A program made the translations under genes and the position numbers. The notes under the pieces were generated by a model, which was not told the origin of the DNA, searched no databases, and saw only the letters and a list, made by a program, of their open reading frames with translations. A stretch of 49,140 nucleotides of DNA, from NCBI GenBank assembly GCA_013823485.1, contig PNMF01000006.1, forward strand, positions 1-49,140, written 5' to 3'. This DNA comes from Comamonadaceae bacterium (GTDB taxonomy: Bacteria > Pseudomonadota > Gammaproteobacteria > Burkholderiales > Burkholderiaceae_C). This document shows, one piece after another, positions 33,174 to 43,909 of this stretch (positions are counted from its first letter, which is position 1; each line of letters begins with the position of its first letter).

Positions 33174-34853
33174 ATGTCTGAATCTTTTGCCGCCCTGTTC
33201 GAAGAGTCCCTGAAACGCGCTGAAATGCGCTCGGGCGAGGTCATCACCGCCGAGGTGGTCCGCATCGAACACAACCATGTGGTGGTCAACGCCGGCCTCA
33301 AGTCGGAAGCCTATGTCCCGCTGGCCGAGTTCAAGAACGACCTGGGCGAGCTGGAAGTGCAGGTCGGCGACTTCGTGTCGGTGGCCATCGACTCCGTCGA
33401 GAACGGTTTCGGCGACACCCTGCTGTCGCGCGACAAGGCCAAGCGCCTGGCTTCCTGGATGGCCCTCGAGAAGGCCCTGGAATCCGGCGACTTCGTCACC
33501 GGCACCACCGGCGCCAAGGTCAAGGGCGGCCTGAAGGTCATGGTCAACGGCATCAGCGCCTTCCTGCCGGGCTCGCTGGTCGACAGCCGTCCGACCAAGG
33601 ACCTGACCCCGTACGAGAACAAGACCCTGGAATTCAAGGTCATCAAGCTCGACCGCAAGCGAAACAACGTGGTGCTGAGCCGCCGTGCCGTGGTGGAAGC
33701 ATCCATGGGCGAAGAGCGCGCCAAGCTGATGGAAACCCTCAAGGAAGGCGCCATCGTCCAGGGCGTGGTCAAGAACATCACCGAATACGGTGCCTTCGTG
33801 GACCTCGGCGGCATCGACGGCCTGCTGCACATCACCGACATGGCATGGCGCCGTGTCCGCCACCCGAGCGAAGTGGTTCAGCCGGGCCAGGAAATCACCG
33901 CCAAGATCCTCAAGTTCGACACCGAGAAGAACCGCGTGTCGCTGGGTCTGAAGCAGATGGGCGACGACCCGTGGATGGGCGTTTCGCGCCGCTATCCGCA
34001 GGGCACCCGCATGTTCGGCAAGATCACCAACATCGCCGACTACGGCGCGTTCGTGGAACTCGAGCCGGGCATCGAAGGCCTGGTGCACGTCTCCGAAATG
34101 GACTGGACCAACAAGAACGTTGCTCCTTCCAAGCTGGTGTCGCTGGGTGACGAGGTCGAGGTCATGGTGCTCGACATCGACGAAGACAAGCGCCGCATCT
34201 CCCTGGGCATGAAGCAGTGCCGTGCCAACCCCTGGCACGAGTTCGCCGAGGCCACCAAGCGCGGCGACCGCGTCAAGGGCCCGATCAAGTCGATCACCGA
34301 CTTCGGCGTGTTCGTGGGTCTGGCCGCCGGCATCGACGGCCTGGTGCACCTGTCCGACCTGTCCTGGAACGAAGCCGGCGAGACCGCCGTGCGCAACTAC
34401 AAGAAGGGCCAGGAAGTCGAAGCCATCGTGCTGGCCATCGACGTGGAGCGCGAGCGCATCAGCCTGGGCATCAAGCAGCTCGACGGCGACCCGTTCACCA
34501 CCTTCGTGTCGGTCAACGACAAGGGTTCCGTGGTGACCGGCAAGGTCAAGACCGTGGATGCCAAGGGCGCCGAGATCGACCTGGGTGAAGACGTGCTGGG
34601 TTACCTGCGCGCCTCGGAAATCAGCCGCGACCGCGTCGAAGACGCCCGCAACGTGCTGAAGGAAGGCGACGAGGTCACCACCGTGGTGGTGAACGTGGAC
34701 CGCAAGACCCGCAACATCCAGCTGTCCATCAAGGCCAAGGACATGGCCGACCAGAACGAAGCCATGGCCAGCCTGAACCAGAACACCGGCAACGCCGGCA
34801 CCACCAGCCTGGGCGCCCTGCTGCGCGCCAAGCTGGACAACAGCAACAACTGA
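33174..34853 (+). CDS. rpsA: 30S ribosomal protein S1
   Basis: [55 protein letters not shown]; repeated S1 domains ([30 protein letters not shown]). Confidence 0.98.
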   Translation: MSESFAALFEESLKRAEMRSGEVITAEVVRIEHNHVVVNAGLKSEAYVPLAEFKNDLGELEVQVGDFVSVAIDSVENGFGDTLLSRDKAKRLASWMALEKALESGDFVTGTTGAKVKGGLKVMVNGISAFLPGSLVDSRPTKDLTPYENKTLEFKVIKLDRKRNNVVLSRRAVVEASMGEERAKLMETLKEGAIVQGVVKNITEYGAFVDLGGIDGLLHITDMAWRRVRHPSEVVQPGQEITAKILKFDTEKNRVSLGLKQMGDDPWMGVSRRYPQGTRMFGKITNIADYGAFVELEPGIEGLVHVSEMDWTNKNVAPSKLVSLGDEVEVMVLDIDEDKRRISLGMKQCRANPWHEFAEATKRGDRVKGPIKSITDFGVFVGLAAGIDGLVHLSDLSWNEAGETAVRNYKKGQEVEAIVLAIDVERERISLGIKQLDGDPFTTFVSVNDKGSVVTGKVKTVDAKGAEIDLGEDVLGYLRASEISRDRVEDARNVLKEGDEVTTVVVNVDRKTRNIQLSIKAKDMADQNEAMASLNQNTGNAGTTSLGALLRAKLDNSNN

Positions 34854-34878
34854 TCGGCACAGGCACCTTCTTCTCCCC

Positions 34879-35199
34879 ATGACCCGAAGCGACCTCGTCG
34901 AAGCCCTGGCCAGCCGTTTCAGCCAGCTCACCCACCGCGATGCGGAATTCGCCGTCAAGGCCATCCTTGACGCGATGGGTGACGCCCTGGTGCGTGGCCA
35001 CCGGATCGAGATCCGGGGCTTCGGCAGCTTTTCGGTGAACCGCCGTTCACCCCGCATCGGGCGCAATCCGCGTTCGGGCGAGAGCGTCATGATCCCGGAG
35101 AAGCGGGTGCCTCACTTCAAGCCCGGCAAAGCCCTGCGCGAGCAGGTCGACGCCCGCACGGCCGAGATGCTCGGCCGCGAAGGCAAGCCGGGCGGCTGA
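34879..35199 (+). CDS. ihfB: Integration host factor subunit beta
   Basis: [88 protein letters not shown]. Confidence 0.96.
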   Translation: MTRSDLVEALASRFSQLTHRDAEFAVKAILDAMGDALVRGHRIEIRGFGSFSVNRRSPRIGRNPRSGESVMIPEKRVPHFKPGKALREQVDARTAEMLGREGKPGG

Positions 35200-35241
35200 A
35201 GCCCGCTGGCTACAATCGGCTCCCACCACAGAGGGGAAGCC

Positions 35242-35547
35242 GTGAAGTACCTCATGTGGCTGCTCAATGCAGCCCTTTTTTTTGTCCTTTTCGCCTTCGC
35301 GCTGAACAACCAGGACATGGTCACGCTGCACCTGTTCTTCGGTGCGCGATGGCAGGCACCCATGGTGGTGGTCGTGTTGCTGGCCATGCTGATCGGGGTG
35401 TTCCTGGGCGTGGTGGCCATGGTGCCGCTGTGGCTGCGGGCCAAGAAGGCCCGCCGGCGCTCCGGCGCGGGGCCCGCCACCACCGCCTTCGGTGGCGACA
35501 CCACCCTGCTCCCCACCGACCCGATCGAACGACGACATGGACTTTGA
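35242..35547 (+). CDS. lapA: LapA-family (DUF1049) inner membrane protein
   Basis: Two-TM protein (MKYLMWLLNAALFFVLFAFALNNQDMVTLHLFFGARWQAPMVVVVLLAMLIGVFLGVVAM) directly upstream of lapB. Confidence 0.85.
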   Translation: MKYLMWLLNAALFFVLFAFALNNQDMVTLHLFFGARWQAPMVVVVLLAMLIGVFLGVVAMVPLWLRAKKARRRSGAGPATTAFGGDTTLLPTDPIERRHGL

Positions 35548-36682
35548 CCTGACCTGGCTGCTGTGGGGCCTGCCCCTGGCCTTCGCTCTGGGCTGGGCGG
35601 CTTCCCGCCTCGACCTGCGCCAGTGGCGCATGGAAAGCCGCCAGGCCCCCAAGGCCTACTTCAGGGGTCTGAACCACCTGCTCAACGAACAGCAGGACCA
35701 GGCCATCGACGCCTTCATCGAGGCGGTGCAGGGCGATCCGGACACGGCCGAGCTGCACTTTGCGCTGGGTAACCTGTTCCGCCGCCGCGGCGACTACGAC
35801 CGGGCGGTGCGGGTGCACGAACACCTGCTCTCGCGGGCCGATCTGAGCGGCAAGGACCGCGACCGCGCCCAGCACGCCCTGGCACTGGACTTCCTGAAGG
35901 CAGGCCTGCTGGACCGCGCCGAGGCCGCGCTGCAGAAGCTCCAGGGCACGTCCTTTGCGGGCGAGGCCATGCTGGCCCTGCTGGGCATCTATGAACGCTC
36001 ACGCGACTGGCCCCGCGCCCTGGAAGTGGCCCTGACGCTCGACGCCCAGGCGCAAGGCAGCTTTGCCTCGCGGCTGGCCCATTACCGCTGCGAAGAGGCC
36101 GAGCTGGCCCTGCGCCAGGGCGACCGCGCGCGCGCACGCACCCTGCTCGATGCGGCGGTGCGCGAGGCGCCGCAGGTGGCCCGGGGCTGGGTGGCGCTGA
36201 GTGCCCTGCGCCAGCAGGAAGGTGATGCCGCCGGCGCACTCGATGCCCTGCTGAACCTGGCGCGGGAGGCCCCCCAGGCCCTGCCGCTGGTGGCCCACCT
36301 GATGACCGATCTCGGCCGGCAGACGGGTCGGGTCGAGGCGGTGGCCGCGGTGCTGCGGGCGGCCGACGAGCGCAGCCCCTCGATCGACATCACCGAGGCG
36401 CTGGCCGCCCTGGAAGCCGACCCGACCGCCGCCCGGGCGCGCTACCTGCAGCACCTGGAGCGCGAACCTTCGCTGGTGATCGGCGCGCGCTGGCTGGCCG
36501 GCGAGACCCTCTCCGATCCGCAGGCCCAGAGCCCGGTGCAGCGGACCCTGGAGCAGGCCAGCGCGCCGCTCAAGCGCTACCGCTGCGCGGCCTGCGGCTT
36601 TGAAGCGCGCCAGCACTTCTGGCAATGCCCAGGCTGCCAGGCCTGGGACAGCTACCCGGCCCGCCGGGTCGAGGAGATCTGA
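35537..36682 (+). CDS. lapB: Lipopolysaccharide assembly protein LapB (TPR + rubredoxin-type zinc ribbon)
   Basis: N-terminal TM, TPR array, C-terminal YRCAACGFEARQHFWQCPGCQAWDSYPARRVEEI. Confidence 0.93.
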   Translation: MDFDLTWLLWGLPLAFALGWAASRLDLRQWRMESRQAPKAYFRGLNHLLNEQQDQAIDAFIEAVQGDPDTAELHFALGNLFRRRGDYDRAVRVHEHLLSRADLSGKDRDRAQHALALDFLKAGLLDRAEAALQKLQGTSFAGEAMLALLGIYERSRDWPRALEVALTLDAQAQGSFASRLAHYRCEEAELALRQGDRARARTLLDAAVREAPQVARGWVALSALRQQEGDAAGALDALLNLAREAPQALPLVAHLMTDLGRQTGRVEAVAAVLRAADERSPSIDITEALAALEADPTAARARYLQHLEREPSLVIGARWLAGETLSDPQAQSPVQRTLEQASAPLKRYRCAACGFEARQHFWQCPGCQAWDSYPARRVEEI

Positions 36683-36697
36683 GGGCCGGGGCCGGCC

Positions 36698-39600
36698 TCA
36701 GGCGGCGGGCGGCCCGTAGCCGCCGCCACCCGGCGTGTGGATCTCGAACACGTCGCCCGGCTGCATCTCGACCTGGGCAATATGGCCCAGGGTCTCGACG
36801 GTGCCATCAGCCCGTACCACCCGGTTGATGCCGGGAGCGCCCGGTGAGCCGCCGGCCAGACCGAACGCCGGGTGGACCCGCCCGTTGGACAGGATGCTGG
36901 CCGTCATGGGCTGCCGGAAGCGGATGCGCCGCACGCCGCCCTCGCCCCCGTTCCAGCGGCCTTGCCCGCCCGAGCCGCGCCGGATTTCGTAGCTCTCCAG
37001 CAGGACCGGGAACCGGAACTCCAGGATCTCGGGGTCGGTCAGGCGCGAGTTGGTCATGTGGGTCTGCACCACGGCCGTTCCGGCATAGCCGTCGCCGGCA
37101 CCACTGCCCCCCGAGATGGTCTCGTAGTACTGGTGGCTGGCGTCGCCGAAGGTGAAGTTGTTCATGGTGGGCTGGCTGCCCGCCATCACGCCCAGGGCAC
37201 CGAACAGTGCGTTGGTGATGCAGGTGGAGGTTTCCACATTGCCGGCCACCACCGAAGCCGGCGGGTTCGGGTTGAGCATGCAGCCGGGCGGGATGATCAC
37301 CTCCAGCGGCTTCAGGCAGCCGGCATTGAGCGGGATGTCGTCATCGACCAGGGTGCGGAACGCATACAGCACCGCCGCCATGCAGACCGCGGTGGGCGCG
37401 TTGAAGTTGTTGGCCTGCTGCGGGCTGGTGCCGGTGAAGTCGATGGTGGCCCGGCGCTGCGCGGCATCGACCCGCACCGCCACCCGGATCTGCGCGCCGT
37501 TGTCCAGCGGCAGGGTGAACTCGCCGTCCTTCAGGCGGGTGATGACGCGGCGCACCGATTCTTCGGCGTTGTCCTGCACATGGCCCATGTAGGCCTGCAC
37601 CACGTCCAGACCGAACTGCGCCACCATGCGGCGCAGCTCCTGCACGCCCTTCTCGTTGGCGGCGATCTGGGCCCGGAGGTCGGCCATGTTCTGCTGCGGG
37701 TTGCGGCTGGGGTATTCGCCGCTTTGCAGCAGCGCCAGCATCTCGGCCTCGCGCAGCACGCCGCCTTCGACCAGCTTGACGTTGTCGATCTGCACGCCCT
37801 CTTCCTCGATGCGGGTCGAGAACGGCGGCATCGACCCCGGCGTGGTGCCGCCGATGTCGGCATGGTGGCCGCGCGAGCCGACGTAAAAGGTGGGCTCGGC
37901 ACCTTCGCCGACATACACCGGCGTGATCACGGTGACGTCGGGCAGGTGGGTGCCGCCGTGGTACGGGTCGTTGAGCACATACACATCGCCGGGCTGCATG
38001 CGGCCGGCGTTTTCGCGGATGACCGTCTTGATGCTCTCGCCCATGGAGCCCAGGTGCACCGGCATGTGGGGTGCGTTGGCGATCAGGTGGCCCCGGGCAT
38101 CGAACAGCGCACACGAAAAGTCGAGCCGCTCCTTGATGTTCACCGAGTAGGCGGTGTTCTGCAGCTGCAGGCCCATCTGTTCGGCGATGTTCATGAACAG
38201 GTTGTTGAACACCTCCAGCAGCACCGGGTCGACCGAGGTGCCGGCCGCGTGCTGCGAGGGGCGCGGCACGCGCCGCTCCAGCACCAGGTGGTCCAGCTCG
38301 GTGAGGCGGGCCTCCCAGCCCGGCTCCACCACGGTGGTGGCGTTCTTCTCGGCAATGATGGCCGGGCCCGCAATGGCATCGCCGGGGCGCAGGTCTTCGC
38401 GCACCACCAGGGCGGCGTCCAGCCACTGGCCGTCGGCGTGCAGGCGCACCGTGTCGCGGCGGGGAACCTCACGGGGGCCGTACAGCGGCAGCCGGGCCTC
38501 GGCCGGCGCATCGCCCGCCACCACCGCCTCCACCGACACCGCCTCCACGATCAGGCGCTTGCCGGTCATGAGGAAGGCGAAGCGCTGGCGGTAGGCCGCC
38601 TCGAACGCCGCCTGGACATCGGCCATGCTGCCGAACGGCACGACCAGCGCCGCGTCGCTGCCCTCGTAGCGCAGGTGGACCCGGCGGTGCACCTGCAGCT
38701 CGCCGTGGCCGATCTTCTGCTGCTGCAGTTCGTGGCGGGCGGCCTCGGCCAGCGCATCGAGCTGCGCGGCCACCGGTGCCATGGCGTCGGCCTCCAGCAC
38801 CCGCTCGACCGCCTGCTCGCGGATCACGTTCTGGTCGGCCAGGCCCATGCCGTAGGCGCTGAGCACACCGGCCAGCGGATGCACGAACACCCGGCTCATG
38901 CCCAGGGCGTCGGCCACCAGGCAAGCGTGCTGGCCGCCGGCGCCACCGAAGCACTGCAGGGTGTAGCGGGTGACGTCGTAACCGCGCGCCACCGAGATCT
39001 TCTTGATCGCATTGGCCATCTGCTGCACCGCGATGCGGATGAAGCCCTCGGCCACCGCCTCGGCCGGGCGGCCGGTCTGGCGCGCCAGCGCGTCGAACTG
39101 CGCTCGCACCGCCTCGGCGCTCAAGGGTTCGTTGGCCTGGGGGCCGAACACGCGGGGGAAATACGCCGGCTGGATCTTGCCGAGCATGACGTTTGCATCG
39201 GTCACGGTCAGCGGGCCGCCGCGCCGGTAACTGGCCGGGCCGGGGTGGGCGCCGGCGCTCTCCGGGCCGACTCGGAAGCGCGATCCGTCGAAGCTCAGGA
39301 TGGAGCCGCCGCCGGCCGCCACGGTGTGGATGCTCATCATCGGCGCGCGCATGCGCACGCCAGCCACCTGGGTCTCGAACTCGCGCTCGAAGGCGCCGGC
39401 GTAGTGGGACACATCGGTCGAGGTGCCGCCCATGTCGAAGCCGATCACCTGCCCGTGGCCGGCCAGGGCCGAGGTGCGGGCCATGCCGACGATGCCGCCG
39501 GCCGGGCCGGACAGGATGGCGTCCTTGCCCTGGAAGTGGTGGGCGTCGGTCAGGCCGCCGCTGGACTGCATGAAGAACAGCGGCACACCCGGCATCTCGG

Positions 39601-40294
39601 CGGCCACCTGGTCGACATAGCGCCGCAGGATGGGCGAGAGGTAGGCGTCGACCACGGTGGTGTCGCCCCGGCTCACGAACTTCATCATGGGGCTGGTCTG
39701 GTGCGAGGTGCTGACCTGGGTGAAGCCGGCCTCCCGGGCCAGCCGGGCCGCCGCCTGTTCATGCGCCGCATGCCGGTAACCGTGCATGAACACGATGGCC
39801 ACGCTGCGCAGGCCGGCATCGAAGGCCGCCCACAGCCGCTCGCGCAGGTGGGCTTCGTCCAGCGGCTGCAGCACGCTGCCGTCGGCAGCCAGCCGTTCCT
39901 GGGCTTCGATGACCCGGCTGTAGAGCAGCTCGGGCAGCACGATCTGGCGGTCGAACAGGCGGGGCCGGTTCTGATAGGCGATGCGCAGCGCATCCCGGAA
40001 GCCTCGGGTGGTCACCAGCAGCGTGGGCTCGCCCTTGCGCTCCAGCAGCGCATTGGTGGCCACGGTGGTGCCCATCTTCACGCAGGCCACCTGCGCCGGC
40101 GTCACCGGCTGATCGGGCCGCAGGCCCAGCAGATGGCGGATGCCGGCCACCGCCGCGTCGCGGTACTGCTCCGGGTTCTCGGACAGCAGCTTGTGGGTGG
40201 TCAGGCTGCCGTCGGGGCGGCGGGCCACGATGTCGGTGAAGGTGCCGCCCCGGTCGATCCAGAACTGCCAGCGGTTGTCGGTTGTCGTGTTCAT
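36698..40294 (-). CDS. Fused hydantoinase A/B (5-oxoprolinase / N-methylhydantoinase-like)
   Basis: HyuA N-terminal half ([39 protein letters not shown]) and HyuB C-terminal half ([44 protein letters not shown]...[19 protein letters not shown]) in one 1198-aa ORF. Confidence 0.92.
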   Translation of the reverse strand: MNTTTDNRWQFWIDRGGTFTDIVARRPDGSLTTHKLLSENPEQYRDAAVAGIRHLLGLRPDQPVTPAQVACVKMGTTVATNALLERKGEPTLLVTTRGFRDALRIAYQNRPRLFDRQIVLPELLYSRVIEAQERLAADGSVLQPLDEAHLRERLWAAFDAGLRSVAIVFMHGYRHAAHEQAAARLAREAGFTQVSTSHQTSPMMKFVSRGDTTVVDAYLSPILRRYVDQVAAEMPGVPLFFMQSSGGLTDAHHFQGKDAILSGPAGGIVGMARTSALAGHGQVIGFDMGGTSTDVSHYAGAFEREFETQVAGVRMRAPMMSIHTVAAGGGSILSFDGSRFRVGPESAGAHPGPASYRRGGPLTVTDANVMLGKIQPAYFPRVFGPQANEPLSAEAVRAQFDALARQTGRPAEAVAEGFIRIAVQQMANAIKKISVARGYDVTRYTLQCFGGAGGQHACLVADALGMSRVFVHPLAGVLSAYGMGLADQNVIREQAVERVLEADAMAPVAAQLDALAEAARHELQQQKIGHGELQVHRRVHLRYEGSDAALVVPFGSMADVQAAFEAAYRQRFAFLMTGKRLIVEAVSVEAVVAGDAPAEARLPLYGPREVPRRDTVRLHADGQWLDAALVVREDLRPGDAIAGPAIIAEKNATTVVEPGWEARLTELDHLVLERRVPRPSQHAAGTSVDPVLLEVFNNLFMNIAEQMGLQLQNTAYSVNIKERLDFSCALFDARGHLIANAPHMPVHLGSMGESIKTVIRENAGRMQPGDVYVLNDPYHGGTHLPDVTVITPVYVGEGAEPTFYVGSRGHHADIGGTTPGSMPPFSTRIEEEGVQIDNVKLVEGGVLREAEMLALLQSGEYPSRNPQQNMADLRAQIAANEKGVQELRRMVAQFGLDVVQAYMGHVQDNAEESVRRVITRLKDGEFTLPLDNGAQIRVAVRVDAAQRRATIDFTGTSPQQANNFNAPTAVCMAAVLYAFRTLVDDDIPLNAGCLKPLEVIIPPGCMLNPNPPASVVAGNVETSTCITNALFGALGVMAGSQPTMNNFTFGDASHQYYETISGGSGAGDGYAGTAVVQTHMTNSRLTDPEILEFRFPVLLESYEIRRGSGGQGRWNGGEGGVRRIRFRQPMTASILSNGRVHPAFGLAGGSPGAPGINRVVRADGTVETLGHIAQVEMQPGDVFEIHTPGGGGYGPPAA

Positions 40295-40298
40295 GGGC

Positions 40299-40853
40299 TC
40301 AGAGTGATGCGGCGGAGCGTGCCGCCTGGTCGTACATGCCGGAGAGCACCCGCAGCAGGCGCGTGAGTTCGCCGATGTCGTGGTTGAGTGCGTCGTCGGC
40401 CTTCAGGGCATTGATCAGGCAGCCCTCGCGGATCTCGCGGTAGCGGGCGACGAAGTCCTTGCCGGCCTCGGTCGGGCCATAGGTCACTTCCTTGCCGTTC
40501 TTGCTCGACTCCACCACGCCCAGGCCCTGCAGCTTCTTGAGCGAGTAGTTGATGAGGTGGGTGTCTTCCACGTTCATGATGAAGGCGATGTCGGCCAGGC
40601 GCTTGTCGCGTGCCCGGTGGGTCACGTGGTGCAGCACCAGCACGTCGAGCGCGGTCAGGTCCTTGAGGCCGGCGGCGCTCATGCAGTGCACCACCCAGCG
40701 GTGGAAGGCGTTGCCGGCGACGATCAGCCCGAACTCGAACTCGCTCATCTGCGCGCTGTGCGGCGACACCAGATGGGCCGACGACACGATGGGCCGTGCC
40801 ACCGCGGACGGCGCCGTGGTGCTGGCGGGCTGGCTGGACTTGCGAGGGGGCAT
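40299..40853 (-). CDS. MarR-type winged-helix transcriptional regulator
   Basis: [69 protein letters not shown] is a winged helix-turn-helix. Confidence 0.82.
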   Translation of the reverse strand: MPPRKSSQPASTTAPSAVARPIVSSAHLVSPHSAQMSEFEFGLIVAGNAFHRWVVHCMSAAGLKDLTALDVLVLHHVTHRARDKRLADIAFIMNVEDTHLINYSLKKLQGLGVVESSKNGKEVTYGPTEAGKDFVARYREIREGCLINALKADDALNHDIGELTRLLRVLSGMYDQAARSAASL

Positions 40854-40908
40854 GGCGGTGTTCCTGGGCTTTCCGATGCGGCGCAGTGTAGGACGGCAAA
40901 TCACAAAA

Positions 40909-40927
40909 TGCCAACGATTTGTTGACA
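40909..40927. promoter_or_regulatory. Candidate operator/-35 region between MarR and dctP
   Basis: TGCCAAC-GATTT-GTTGACA (6/7 paired arms) containing a consensus -35 TTGACA (40922-40927, + strand) in the divergent intergenic region. Confidence 0.4.
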
Positions 40928-41049
40928 TACAGGGAAAACACCCATCACACTTTATTGGCACATCGCTAGAGTCCGCACATCCCGAAAAGCCGCCCTCCCG
41001 CCCTGCCACCGTTTCCCCACCCGTCCCCCAACCCCTCAGGAGATCCGCC

Positions 41050-42024
41050 ATGAAACGCCGCCTGTTCAGCCTGACTCTGGCCACCAGCGCCCTGGTCGCT
41101 GCCCTTCCCGCCGCCGCCCAGACCAGCTGGGATCTGCCGTCGGCCTACCCGGCCACCAACTTCCACACGGTCAACCTGACGAACTTCGCCAGCGACGTGG
41201 AGAAGGCCACCGGCGGCAAGCTCAAGATCACGGTGCATGCCAATGCGGCCCTGTTCAAGGCCCCCGAGATCAAGCGCGCGGTGCAAGGCGGACAGGCCCA
41301 GATCGGGGAGATCATCCTGGCGGCTTACCAGAACGAATGGGCCATGTTCGGGGCCGACGGCATTCCGTTCCTGGCCACCAGCTACGAGGAGTCGCGCAAG
41401 CTCTATGCCGCGCAGAAACCCATCCTGCAGAAGAAGCTGGGCGAGCAGGGCCTGATGCTGCTGTACTCGGTGGCCTGGCCGCCCCAGGGCATCTACAGCA
41501 AGAAGCCGCTGGCCAGCGCCGCCGACCTCAAGGGCAGCAAGTGGCGTGCGTACAGCCCGTCCACCTCGCGCATTGCCCAGCTGGTGGGGGCGCAGCCGGT
41601 CACGGTGCAGGCGGCCGAGCTGTCGCAGGCGCTGGCCACCGGCGTGGTCGAGGCCAACATGACCTCCGGCGCCACCGGCGTGGACAGCAAGCTGTTCGAG
41701 CACCTGAAGTTCTATTACGACGTGCAGGCCTGGCTGCCGAAGAACGCGGTCATCGTCAACAAGCGCGCTTTCGATGCACTGGACAAGCCCAGCCAGGACG
41801 CCCTGCTGAAAGCCGCTGCCGACGCCGAGACGCGCGGCTGGGCCGCCTCGCAGAAGGTCAACACCGATTCGCTGGCCACGCTGCGGGCCAACGGCATGTC
41901 GGTGGAGCCGCCCAGTGCAGCGCTGAAGAGCGACATGCAGAAGGTGGGCGCCACCATGCTGCAGGAGTGGCTGGGTCAGGCCGGTGCCGAAGGCCAGCAG
42001 ATGCTCGACGCCTTCCGCAAATAA
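41050..42024 (+). CDS. dctP: TRAP transporter periplasmic substrate-binding protein (DctP family)
   Basis: Signal peptide; TSWDLPSAYPATNFHTVNLTNFASDVEKATGGKLKITVHANAALFKAPEIKRAVQGGQAQIGEI...DLKGSKWRAYSP. Confidence 0.93.
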   Translation: MKRRLFSLTLATSALVAALPAAAQTSWDLPSAYPATNFHTVNLTNFASDVEKATGGKLKITVHANAALFKAPEIKRAVQGGQAQIGEIILAAYQNEWAMFGADGIPFLATSYEESRKLYAAQKPILQKKLGEQGLMLLYSVAWPPQGIYSKKPLASAADLKGSKWRAYSPSTSRIAQLVGAQPVTVQAAELSQALATGVVEANMTSGATGVDSKLFEHLKFYYDVQAWLPKNAVIVNKRAFDALDKPSQDALLKAAADAETRGWAASQKVNTDSLATLRANGMSVEPPSAALKSDMQKVGATMLQEWLGQAGAEGQQMLDAFRK

Positions 42025-42042
42025 ACCCGACCCCACGCCGCC

Positions 42043-42546
42043 ATGCGCCGATTCCTCGATGCCCTCTACCTCGGCGCCGGCTGGCTGGCTGCCCTCTTCA
42101 TGGTCGGTGTGCTGCTGATGGTGCTGGTCTCCATCGGCAGCCGCCTGGCCGGCATCTATGTGCCGGGCACCGACGCCTATGCCGGCTATGCCATGGCCGG
42201 CGCCGGTTTCCTGGCGCTGGCCCACACCCTGAAGCAGGGCGAACACATCCGGGTCACGCTGCTGATCGGGCGGCTCGCCGGTCGCGGCCGGCATGCCCTG
42301 GAGCTGTGGTCGCTGGCGGTGGGCAGCCTGCTGGCCGGGCTGCTCTGCCTCTACAGCTGGCGGCTGGTCTACCAGTCACGGCTGTTCCACGACATTTCCA
42401 CCGGCACCGACGCCACGCCGCTGTGGATACCCCAGCTGCTCATGGGCCTGGGCACCTCGGTGCTGCTGATCGCCCTGCTCGATGAAACCGTGCTGGAGTG
42501 GCGCGGCCAGCGCCAGCAGCACGCCGGAGACACCCGCCATGAATGA
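42043..42546 (+). CDS. dctQ: TRAP transporter small permease (DctQ)
   Basis: Four-TM small permease (MRRFLDALYLGAGWLAALFMVGVLLMVLVSIGSRLAG...) between dctP and dctM. Confidence 0.88.
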   Translation: MRRFLDALYLGAGWLAALFMVGVLLMVLVSIGSRLAGIYVPGTDAYAGYAMAGAGFLALAHTLKQGEHIRVTLLIGRLAGRGRHALELWSLAVGSLLAGLLCLYSWRLVYQSRLFHDISTGTDATPLWIPQLLMGLGTSVLLIALLDETVLEWRGQRQQHAGDTRHE

Positions 42547-43834
42547 CCTGCTCATCACCGGGCTGCTGATCGTCTCGCTGTTCCTGCTGCTGGGCAGCGG
42601 GGTCTGGATCGGCCTGACCCTCACCGGCGTGGCCTGGATCGGCATGGAGCTGTTCTCCAGCCGGCCCGCCGGCGACGCCATGGCACTGACCATCTGGGGC
42701 TCGGCCAGCAGCTGGACGCTGACCGCGCTGCCGCTGTTCATCTGGATGGGCGAGATCCTGTTCCGCACCAAGCTGTCGGAGAGCATGTTCCGCGGCCTGG
42801 CGCCCTGGGTGAATGCCCTGCCCGGCCGCCTGCTGCACACCAACATCATCGGCAGCACCATCTTTGCGGCGGTGTCGGGCTCGTCCGCCGCCACCTGCGC
42901 CACCATCGGCAAGATGACCATCCCGGAGCTGACGCGGCGCGGCTATCCGCCCGAGAAGATCGTCGGCTCGCTCGGCGGCGCCAGCACCCTGGGCCTGCTG
43001 ATTCCGCCCTCGATCATCATGATCGTCTACGGCGTGGCGGCCGAGGTCTCGATCGCCAGGCTGTTCGTGGCCGGCGTCATTCCCGGCCTGATGCTGGCGG
43101 CGCTGTTCAGCGGCGCGATCGTGGTCTGGGCGCTGCTCAACCCGCAGGCTGTTCCCGAAAGCGACGGCAGCCTGTCCTTCATGGACAAGCTGCGCGAGAG
43201 CCGCCACCTGATCCCGGTGGTGCTGCTGATCGGTGGCGTCATCGGCACCATCTACAGCGGCATCGCCACCGCCACCGAGGCGGCGGCCGTGGGCGTGGTG
43301 GGGGCACTCATCCTGTCGGCCTCGCAGGGTTCGCTGAACTGGCAGAGCTTCCGCGATGCGCTGCTGGGCGCCACCCGGCTCTACTGCATGATCGCGCTCA
43401 TCCTGGCCGGCGCGGCCTTCCTGACGCTGGCCATGGGCTACATCGGCCTGCCCCGGCACCTGGCGGAGTTCGTGGCCAGCCTGAACCTGTCGCCGGGCGT
43501 GCTGCTGGTGGCGCTGGCGCTGTTCTACATCCTGCTGGGCTGCTTCCTGGACGGCATCTCGATGATCGTGCTCACCATGGGCGTGGTGCTGCCCACGGTG
43601 CAGGCCGCCGGCATCGACCTGGTCTGGTTCGGCATCTTCATCGTGATCGTGGTAGAGATGGCGCAGATCACGCCGCCGGTGGGTTTCAACCTGTTCGTGC
43701 TGCAGGGCATGACCCGGCGCGACATCGACTGGATCGCCAAGGCCTGCCTGCCATATTTCTTCCTGATGGTGCTGGCCATCCTGCTGCTCTACTGGTTCCC
43801 GGCACTGGTGACCTGGCTGCCCTCACGCATGTGA
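42539..43834 (+). CDS. dctM: TRAP transporter large permease (DctM)
   Basis: SGSSAATCATIGKMTIPELTRRGYPPEKIVGSLGGASTLGLLIPPSIIMIVYGV...EMAQITPPVGFNLFVLQG. Confidence 0.95.
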   Translation: MNDLLITGLLIVSLFLLLGSGVWIGLTLTGVAWIGMELFSSRPAGDAMALTIWGSASSWTLTALPLFIWMGEILFRTKLSESMFRGLAPWVNALPGRLLHTNIIGSTIFAAVSGSSAATCATIGKMTIPELTRRGYPPEKIVGSLGGASTLGLLIPPSIIMIVYGVAAEVSIARLFVAGVIPGLMLAALFSGAIVVWALLNPQAVPESDGSLSFMDKLRESRHLIPVVLLIGGVIGTIYSGIATATEAAAVGVVGALILSASQGSLNWQSFRDALLGATRLYCMIALILAGAAFLTLAMGYIGLPRHLAEFVASLNLSPGVLLVALALFYILLGCFLDGISMIVLTMGVVLPTVQAAGIDLVWFGIFIVIVVEMAQITPPVGFNLFVLQGMTRRDIDWIAKACLPYFFLMVLAILLLYWFPALVTWLPSRM

Positions 43835-43909
43835 GGGACAGGCCCCGGGCACAGCTAAGATCACGACCCCGCCCCGCGCGGGGTTTGTGCCCTCTGGAGT
43901 CCCCTGCCC

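Noticed and set aside
35211-35216. TACAAT -10-like hexamer upstream of lapA
   Set aside because: No convincing -35 at the right distance; lapA may simply be co-transcribed with ihfB.
43872-43885. CCCCGCGCGGGG palindrome upstream of rdgC
   Set aside because: Short self-complementary GC run expected in this composition; only a weak T tract follows, so a terminator call is not supported.
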